From Buttiauxella sp035271705 (lineage in GTDB: Bacteria > Pseudomonadota > Gammaproteobacteria > Enterobacterales > Enterobacteriaceae): a stretch of DNA of 19,212 bases. The position numbers and the translations under genes were made by a program. The stretch is from NCBI RefSeq assembly GCF_035271705.1, contig NZ_DATERI010000184.1:1-19212 (forward strand). The letters run 5' to 3'. Below, piece by piece: positions 14,587 through 19,212 of the stretch. The notes under the pieces were generated by a model that was given only the letters and a program-made list of their open reading frames with translations, was not told where the DNA came from and did not search any database. Within the stretch, counting starts at the first letter, position 1. Each line of letters starts with the position of its first letter.

Positions 14587-15705
14587 CTGCACTTCTGTGT
14601 ACTTACCTTTGTCATCCCACTGATAAACCACGTAATCCGAGACTTTCAGGTCACCTTTGTCATCCCAGGCTTTTTTGCCCATTACGGTATCGACCGGGTT
14701 GGCTTTCAGCCAGGCACTGGCTTTGGCTGAATCTTTGCCGCCGGTGGCTTTGAATGCCGCAGCAATGGCTTGCACGGACGCGTAGGAATAGAGGGTGTAA
14801 CCTTCTGGCTCGAATTTATTGGCGCGGAATTTGTCGATAACGGCCTTACCGTCTGGGATCAAGCGCGGATCTTTACCGAAGGTCATATAAATGCCCTTGG
14901 TGTATTGCGGGCCTCCCGCAGCCGTGACCATCTCTTCGTTAACAATGCAATCGCCGGAGAAGAATTTGGCCTGTACGCCCTGTTCACGCATCTGGCGTAC
15001 CAACGGCCCCGCTTCTGGGTGACAGCCACCGAAGAACACCACATCAGGTTTTTGCGCACTGATTTTAGTTACCAGCGCGTTAAAGTCTTTTTCACCGCGG
15101 GACAAGCCTTCGTACATCACATCATTCACACCACGTTTTGCCAGCGACGCTTTGGTCGCATCTGCCAGCCCCTGCCCGTAGGTGTCTTTGTCATGAATAA
15201 TCACGACGCGTTTGGCTTTGAGCTTATCGACGATGAAATCGCTGGCGACCTGCCCTTGCTGGTCATCGCGCCCACACATACGGAACATATCGCTCATTTT
15301 TCGTTCAGTGATAATCGGGTTAGTTGACCCCGGTGTGATGGTAATAATACCTGCGTCGTTATACACCTCTGAGGCGGGCACAGTGGAGGAAGAACAGAAA
15401 TGCCCGACCACAGCATTCACTTTATCTTGATCAACCAAGCGGTTAGCAACGGACACCGCCTGTTTCGGCTCACAAGCATCGTCACCCTGCACCAGTTTAA
15501 TTTTTTCGCCGTTGATCCCACCTGCGGCGTTAATGTCTTCAGCAGCCTGCGTCGCACCATGCCAGTATTGATCGCCATAGGTCGCATTTGGCCCAGTAAA
15601 CGGACCCGCAACACCAATAACAATATCGGCCTGGGCGGAGAATGCCGTCACCAGACAACCTGCCAACACAAGAGAAAGAGGACTTCTGATAAATTTCAGC
15701 GACAT
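14584..15705 (-). CDS. Branched-chain amino acid ABC importer, periplasmic binding protein (LivJ/LivK/BraC type)
   Basis: Periplasmic receptor for leucine, isoleucine, valine or related amino acids, 373 residues. A signal peptide is clear (KFIRSPLSLVLAGCLVTAFS, probable cleavage after SAQA). The mature part shows the type I fold signatures VAGPFTGPNATYGDQYWHGA, DDACEPKQAVSVANRLV, VVGHFCSSSTVPASEVYND and PGSTNPIIT, HDKDTYGQGLA and AGEKDF-like RGEKDFNALVTKI, and an end segment ANPVDTVMGKKAWDDKGDLK. It resembles Pseudomonas BraC (EPEGYTLYSYA) as well as E. coli LivJ and LivK, so no symbol is assigned. The start at 15705 has AAGGA eight bases upstream (15714-15718); the frame is open 80 codons further but lacks sense as a secreted protein. 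It is first in the operon. Confidence 0.93.
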   Translation of the reverse strand: MSLKFIRSPLSLVLAGCLVTAFSAQADIVIGVAGPFTGPNATYGDQYWHGATQAAEDINAAGGINGEKIKLVQGDDACEPKQAVSVANRLVDQDKVNAVVGHFCSSSTVPASEVYNDAGIITITPGSTNPIITERKMSDMFRMCGRDDQQGQVASDFIVDKLKAKRVVIIHDKDTYGQGLADATKASLAKRGVNDVMYEGLSRGEKDFNALVTKISAQKPDVVFFGGCHPEAGPLVRQMREQGVQAKFFSGDCIVNEEMVTAAGGPQYTKGIYMTFGKDPRLIPDGKAVIDKFRANKFEPEGYTLYSYASVQAIAAAFKATGGKDSAKASAWLKANPVDTVMGKKAWDDKGDLKVSDYVVYQWDDKGKYTEVQ

Positions 15706-15857
15706 TTGTATGTTCCTTAGCAAAAAAGCAAAGAGGTTTATGCACAACGGTTTAAGAGCCATTTCAAAAGCAAAAACACGAACAAAATGCACTATCCAGA
15801 CAAAATCCTGTGGGTAACGGCGGGTTTCCTTACGATTTTTCATGCCCCATGACACCA

Positions 15858-15873
15858 AGCAAAATGATTGCCA
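15858..15873 (-). promoter_or_regulatory. Possible sigma-54 promoter for the liv operon
   Basis: On the minus strand TGGCAAT-CATT-TTGCT keeps the essential GG and GC elements at the spacing of the sigma-54 consensus (TGGCACG-N4-TTGCW), missing only the CG after TGGCA. It lies about 150 bases before the binding-protein start. No convincing NtrC dyad was found upstream, so nitrogen control is only a suggestion. Confidence 0.3.
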
Positions 15874-16121
15874 GAGTGACAACCGCAGGCAGATGTTTTT
15901 GGTATATGTGAGTATAGAGCGCCGTTTTAAGCGACCCGGCACCATGCAACGAAATTACAGCGGCGATCACATCTGCTTAACAATAAAGCAGAAAAGTTGA
16001 GATTTGTGCCTCTTTGCACCAAAAAAATGCACATAAAAAAAGGGTTAACATTCATCGTGGAAATAGCTGAGAGTGTGATTGACACGTTGTGATTACAGAT
16101 AAGCTAAATTCGTCTTAATAC

Positions 16122-16133
16122 TCAACAAGTTGA
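16122..16133. promoter_or_regulatory. 12-base palindrome upstream of the second tRNA-Asn promoter
   Basis: TCAACAAGTTGA again, ending 40 bases before the -35 box, as at the first tRNA copy, although much of the sequence between differs. This retention suggests a functional upstream activating site. Confidence 0.45.
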
Positions 16134-16172
16134 CTATAAAAAGAACAATTAAAAATCTTTTTCGCGAACCCT

Positions 16173-16201
16173 TTGACATGCCCTCCACTAATCGTTAATA
16201 T
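16173..16201 (+). promoter_or_regulatory. Sigma-70 promoter of the second tRNA-Asn gene
   Basis: A consensus TTGACA (16173-16178), a 17-base spacer and TAATAT (16196-16201), followed by a GC-rich GCGCCCCG discriminator typical of stringently regulated tRNA promoters. Confidence 0.85.
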
Positions 16202-16218
16202 GCGCCCCGTTACACAAT

Positions 16219-16294
16219 TCCTCTGTAGTTCAGTCGGTAGAACGGCGGACTGTTAATCCGTATGTCACTGGTTCGAGTCCAGTCAGAGGAGCCA
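16219..16294 (+). tRNA. tRNA-Asn (anticodon GTT), second copy
   Basis: 76 bases, identical to the copy at 2038-2113, including the encoded CCA (16292-16294). The anticodon GTT is at 16252-16254 in the loop CTGTTAA. It is transcribed alone from its own promoter and ends in a strong hairpin terminator. Confidence 0.98.
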
Positions 16295-16300
16295 TATTCG

Positions 16301-16336
16301 AAAGCCCGCTTAAGGAAACTTAAGCGGGCTTTTTTG
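16301..16336 (+). terminator. Terminator of the second tRNA-Asn gene
   Basis: A perfect 12-pair stem, AGCCCGCTTAAG (16303-16314) with CTTAAGCGGGCT (16319-16330), closed by a GAAA loop and followed by a T run. Confidence 0.93.
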
Positions 16337-16411
16337 TTTTTGTGGTTTTGACTTCGCCAGCCGGTTGAAAATTCGTTATCATCCGCCTCCACTCTTCCTC
16401 CGGGCAGCCTG

Positions 16412-17155
16412 ATGTCTACGATTATCGATACCTTTATTGCCCCGCCGTGCCATGAAAAGATAGAGACGCTCTATCAGGACGATCACCTGGTGCTTATCAA
16501 TAAACCCGCCGGGTTGCTCAGCCTCTCGGGGAAAAATCCGCAAAATTTGGATTCGGTGCATCATCGGCTGGTAAAGATCTTCCCCGGCTGCACCCTGGTC
16601 CACCGTCTGGATTTCGGTACTTCCGGGCTGATGGTGATTGCCCGTAATAAGGCTATCAATGCCGCCCTGTGCCAACAATTCAGCCAACGTGCCGTGACCA
16701 AAGTGTACAGCGCCCTGCTCTGCGGGCATCTGGACAACAACGAAGGGGTGATAGACGCAGCCATTGCCAAAGACCCGGCACTGTTCCCGCTGATGTCGAT
16801 TTGTGAAATCCACGGCAAACCCGCTCGCTCCGGCTATCGGGTTGTTGAGCGCTTTTATCATGAGTTGGAAGACGGAACGGTACTGCCATTGACGCGGGTG
16901 GAGCTAACCCCGGAAACCGGGCGCACTCATCAACTCCGCATCCACTGCCAGCAGTTGGGTCACCCTATTTGGGGCTGTGACCTGTATGGCGGTCGCTTGC
17001 TGCCAGGTACCGAACAGACTCCGCGGTTGATGCTGCACGCCAGTGAGCTGCATTTTGTTCATCCCATTAGCGAAGAATGGATCAAAGCCCATTGTGCCAG
17101 CCCGTTCCAGGACAATAACCGGCAGCGGTTAAACTGTGAAAATGGAGGCCTGTAA
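16412..17155 (+). CDS. RluA-family RNA pseudouridine synthase
   Basis: Converts selected uridines in rRNA or tRNA to pseudouridine. The 247-residue product has the RluA-type catalytic domain: LYQDDHLVLINKPAGLLSL at about 20-38, catalytic motif HRLDFGTSGLMV with Asp67, the VYSALLCGHL segment, RVELTPETGRTHQLRIHCQQ near 162-181 and LGHPIWGCDLYGG. There is no N-terminal S4 domain, as in RluA and TruC rather than RluC and RluD. It is close to E. coli RluA in layout but differs in detail (HRLDFGTSG rather than HRLDMATSG as I recall), so the target is unknown and no symbol is given. The ATG at 16412 has only a weak ribosome site. It sits after the tRNA-Asn terminator and converges with the GGDEF-EAL gene. 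Confidence 0.9.
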   Translation: MSTIIDTFIAPPCHEKIETLYQDDHLVLINKPAGLLSLSGKNPQNLDSVHHRLVKIFPGCTLVHRLDFGTSGLMVIARNKAINAALCQQFSQRAVTKVYSALLCGHLDNNEGVIDAAIAKDPALFPLMSICEIHGKPARSGYRVVERFYHELEDGTVLPLTRVELTPETGRTHQLRIHCQQLGHPIWGCDLYGGRLLPGTEQTPRLMLHASELHFVHPISEEWIKAHCASPFQDNNRQRLNCENGGL

Positions 17156-17174
17156 AACAGGCTGGTCCGTAATG

Positions 17175-19212
17175 TTACATTTCATTCTGGTTAAGAGTTT
17201 GAATTAACAACGCTTTCAACTCTGATGAGGGCATTGGCTTGCCGATATAATATCCTTGCAGATTGTCACACTCAAACCTCTTGAGCTGTTCAAGTTGTGC
17301 CTGAGATTCAACCCCCTCAGCGGAGATACCCAAGGAGTAAGCCTTTCCAAGCCCGATCATGTTCTCAACAATGCTAAGCTCATCGGCAGATTTACCCATT
17401 GGTATGATAAGTGATTTATCAATTTTGATGCCGTCAAAGGGAAAGGTTCTGAGATAATTGAGGGAAGCATATCCCGTTCCGAAGTCATCAATAAGAAATT
17501 TAACACCTAACTTACGAATGTCTTTCATGATTGAAAGGATCCTGTCAGGGCCATTCAGTAATGCATTTTCGGTTATTTCGATGACAAGACGTGAGCTATC
17601 AAGCCCTGAAAATTCCAGGGCGTTCACGATCCGTTGAAGCAGGCTACTGTCCTGAAACTCTGCCGGGGATATGTTCACCGAAACGGCAAGGTCGGCAAAA
17701 TTATGCACGGTATCCTGGCAGGCGTTCATCAGTACCCAGTTGCTGAGGGGTATAATAAGGCCGGTTTCCTCAGCAATCGGGATAAATTGATCTGGCATAA
17801 TGGTGCCTCGTTCCGGATGGTCCCATCTTACCAGTGCTTCAACAGCGGTTATGCGGGATGCTTTCACATCATAGCGAGGCTGGTACACAAGCCGAAGCTG
17901 CCCTTCCTGAATTGCCCGTCGCAGTTCATTTTCCATTTCCCGGCGCTGAATGATTTTTTCACCCATATCATGCCTATAAAAGACCCATTTGTTCCGCCCG
18001 TCATTTTTTGCATTATAAAGAGCTATGTCTGCAAATCGCATGAGGTCTTCAGGTGTTTCAGCATCCTTAGGAGCAACAGCGATACCCAAGCTGGCTCCCA
18101 CATTGACTGTATTTCCATATATATCAAATGAGTAATTTAATTCTTTGATGATAAGAGAACATAAGGAAACTATCTCTTCTTCACTCCCAACGTCAGGAAG
18201 AATGATGATGAACTCATCTCCACCAAGACGGGCGATAAGACCTCGTTCATACAAACATTTTCTCAGGCGAAACGATAAGTCGTACAGTAATTTGTCACCT
18301 GCGGCGTGTCCGTATAAATCATTTACAGGCTTAAAATTGTCCAGGTCAATCATGATCATGGCTAAGGATTTTTGGTCTGTAAGCGTATCTTTCAGTCTGC
18401 CCTCGAGAAACTCTTTCATCCGCACCCTATTAGGGAGCCCTGTCAGTTCGTCATGATATGAAAGGTAACGCACCCGCTCCTGCGCCTCAATCTCCAGGGT
18501 GATATCGGTTGCGGTTCCGCGATAGTAAGCCTGGTTGTTTGTTGCATTTACGCGCTTGACCACCAAAGCACAAAAGCGTTCTTGTCCCTGTCCTGAAATG
18601 AACGGGCAACCGGTAATTCTGACTGGCGCTTCGCTTTCGGTCAGATTTTTCATTTTTGAAGCGACTTGTGGATTATTTAACAGGAATTCAGTGACAGAGC
18701 GGTTAAGCCAGTCATCGGTATGCCACCCTGTTATTGCCGGGAAACGATCTGAAAGCCATGTGAATTTTAAGTTCTCATCGGCTTCCCAGATCCAGTCAGA
18801 CGTTGTTTCTGCGACGTCCCTGAAGCGGCGCTCACTTAAAAATAATGCTTCCTGACTTTTTGCGAGCAAAAAGTTACTTTCATCTAAAACGCGTGCCCGA
18901 CGAAGAGATTTTTTACTCAGCATATAAACTAAAATGAAAGTGCCAAGCATGAGTAATACCAGAAGCGGTAAGAGAGGTGTCAGCAGAGCGCCACCGGGGT
19001 TTGCACTCTGCCATGTGAGTGAGACCCGCCCGTTGCTTAATGGCAAAAGCATTTCTTGTTCAGATACGGGTAATTTTCTGTCGGATATTGCTTTTATCCG
19101 CAAGTGTTTTATGTCGTATTCCAGACCCATTGTTTCCAGCTTTTCCGGTGTCAGGCGATCGGCAAACACCATAATAGAGGCGGGGCCCGGCACAAGCTCG
19201 ACGGTTTTATCA
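17175..19212 (-). CDS. Membrane PAS-GGDEF-EAL cyclic-di-GMP signalling protein (5' end outside the window)
   Basis: Inner-membrane protein that probably makes and/or breaks down cyclic di-GMP. The frame is open to the right edge, so the N-terminus is missing. Counting from the GTG codon at 19193 there is the end of a periplasmic sensor domain (CHASE4-like, about 1-65), a membrane segment LLTPLLPLLVLLMLGTFILV (70-89), a PAS domain (about 120-235), a GGDEF domain with an intact GGDEF at 324-328 and DLDNFKPVNDLYGHAAGD (283-300), and an EAL domain (about 417-665). The EAL catalytic set looks complete: EALVRW, VNISPAEF, EITEN, DDFGTGYAS, GIKIDKSLI, SAEGVES and QGYYIGKP. The inhibitory I-site (RxxD) before GGDEF reads YERG, so product inhibition is probably lost. 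The gene converges with the pseudouridine synthase gene 19 bases away. Confidence 0.93.
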   Translation of the reverse strand, partial: DKTVELVPGPASIMVFADRLTPEKLETMGLEYDIKHLRIKAISDRKLPVSEQEMLLPLSNGRVSLTWQSANPGGALLTPLLPLLVLLMLGTFILVYMLSKKSLRRARVLDESNFLLAKSQEALFLSERRFRDVAETTSDWIWEADENLKFTWLSDRFPAITGWHTDDWLNRSVTEFLLNNPQVASKMKNLTESEAPVRITGCPFISGQGQERFCALVVKRVNATNNQAYYRGTATDITLEIEAQERVRYLSYHDELTGLPNRVRMKEFLEGRLKDTLTDQKSLAMIMIDLDNFKPVNDLYGHAAGDKLLYDLSFRLRKCLYERGLIARLGGDEFIIILPDVGSEEEIVSLCSLIIKELNYSFDIYGNTVNVGASLGIAVAPKDAETPEDLMRFADIALYNAKNDGRNKWVFYRHDMGEKIIQRREMENELRRAIQEGQLRLVYQPRYDVKASRITAVEALVRWDHPERGTIMPDQFIPIAEETGLIIPLSNWVLMNACQDTVHNFADLAVSVNISPAEFQDSSLLQRIVNALEFSGLDSSRLVIEITENALLNGPDRILSIMKDIRKLGVKFLIDDFGTGYASLNYLRTFPFDGIKIDKSLIIPMGKSADELSIVENMIGLGKAYSLGISAEGVESQAQLEQLKRFECDNLQGYYIGKPMPSSELKALLIQTLNQNEM

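Larger units (their letters stand above)
15706..16172. other. Long non-coding region between the liv operon and the second tRNA-Asn
   Basis: About 470 AT-rich bases containing the upstream region of the minus-strand liv operon and that of the plus-strand tRNA. Seen in it are a sigma-54-like box (15858-15873), repeated TGTGATT half-sites near 16074 and 16088 that could be CRP- or Lrp-type sites, poly-A tracts near 16020-16041, and the palindrome at 16122-16133. No gene was found. Confidence 0.5.

Noticed and set aside
14770..15327. 185-codon open frame on the plus strand
   Set aside because: It lies wholly antisense to the well-supported periplasmic binding-protein gene and has no family resemblance; a codon-bias shadow.
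15706..15945. 80-codon upstream extension of the binding-protein frame
   Set aside because: It would bury the signal peptide inside the protein; the ATG at 15705 has a good AAGGA site, so the extension is non-coding leader.
16010..16035. Possible NtrC sites (TGCACC and TGCACA near poly-A tracts) upstream of liv
   Set aside because: The half-sites are direct or in the wrong relative orientation (GTGC...GCAC instead of GCAC...GTGC), so they do not form an NtrC dyad.
17634..18131. 165-codon open frame opposite the EAL region
   Set aside because: Antisense to conserved EAL-domain codons; a shadow frame.

Overview
The window looks like chromosomal DNA of a member of the Enterobacteriaceae close to Escherichia, Klebsiella and Enterobacter. 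The evidence is near family-standard MtfA and YeeO proteins, an NfsB-type nitroreductase, an OmpC/OmpF-type porin, two identical tRNA-Asn genes and a full 127-bp ERIC element. In E. coli, mtfA, several asn tRNA genes and yeeO lie in the same chromosomal neighbourhood (from memory), so this is probably a rearranged version of that region. The genus cannot be fixed from the sequence alone.

Layout: (1) 1-861 holds the 3' part of a trimeric porin gene and its terminator. (2) 1140-1937 is mtfA, followed by the first tRNA-Asn (2038-2113). (3) 2366-5788 is a three-gene ferric-iron ABC importer (binding protein, fused permease, short ATPase) behind a candidate Fur site. (4) 5810-7803 on the minus strand is a compact set of three redox genes (quinone-reductase-like dehydrogenase, NfsB nitroreductase, small monooxygenase), divergent from a LysR-type regulator at 7914-8825. 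(5) 8927-10360 (minus) is the MATE transporter YeeO. (6) 10566-15705 (minus) is a complete branched-chain amino acid ABC importer in the order binding protein, livH, livM, livG, livF, with an ERIC element fused to the livF stop and another palindromic repeat between the binding-protein gene and livH. (7) 16219-16294 is the second tRNA-Asn. (8) 16412-17155 is an RluA-family pseudouridine synthase, convergent with (9) a membrane PAS-GGDEF-EAL protein that runs off the right edge.

The two identical tRNA genes are direct repeats 14,181 bases apart. They bracket all the import, redox and efflux genes, so the block could in principle be gained or lost by recombination between them. No integrase or transposase gene, CRISPR array or phage gene was seen.

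No clearly new multi-gene system was recognised. The observations most worth checking are the loss of the conserved acidic residue in the porin constriction loop, the ERIC-encoded tail of LivF, the palindromic repeat starting at the binding-protein stop codon, the shared palindrome about 40 bases upstream of both tRNA promoters, and the divergent LysR/quinone-nitro-redox cluster.
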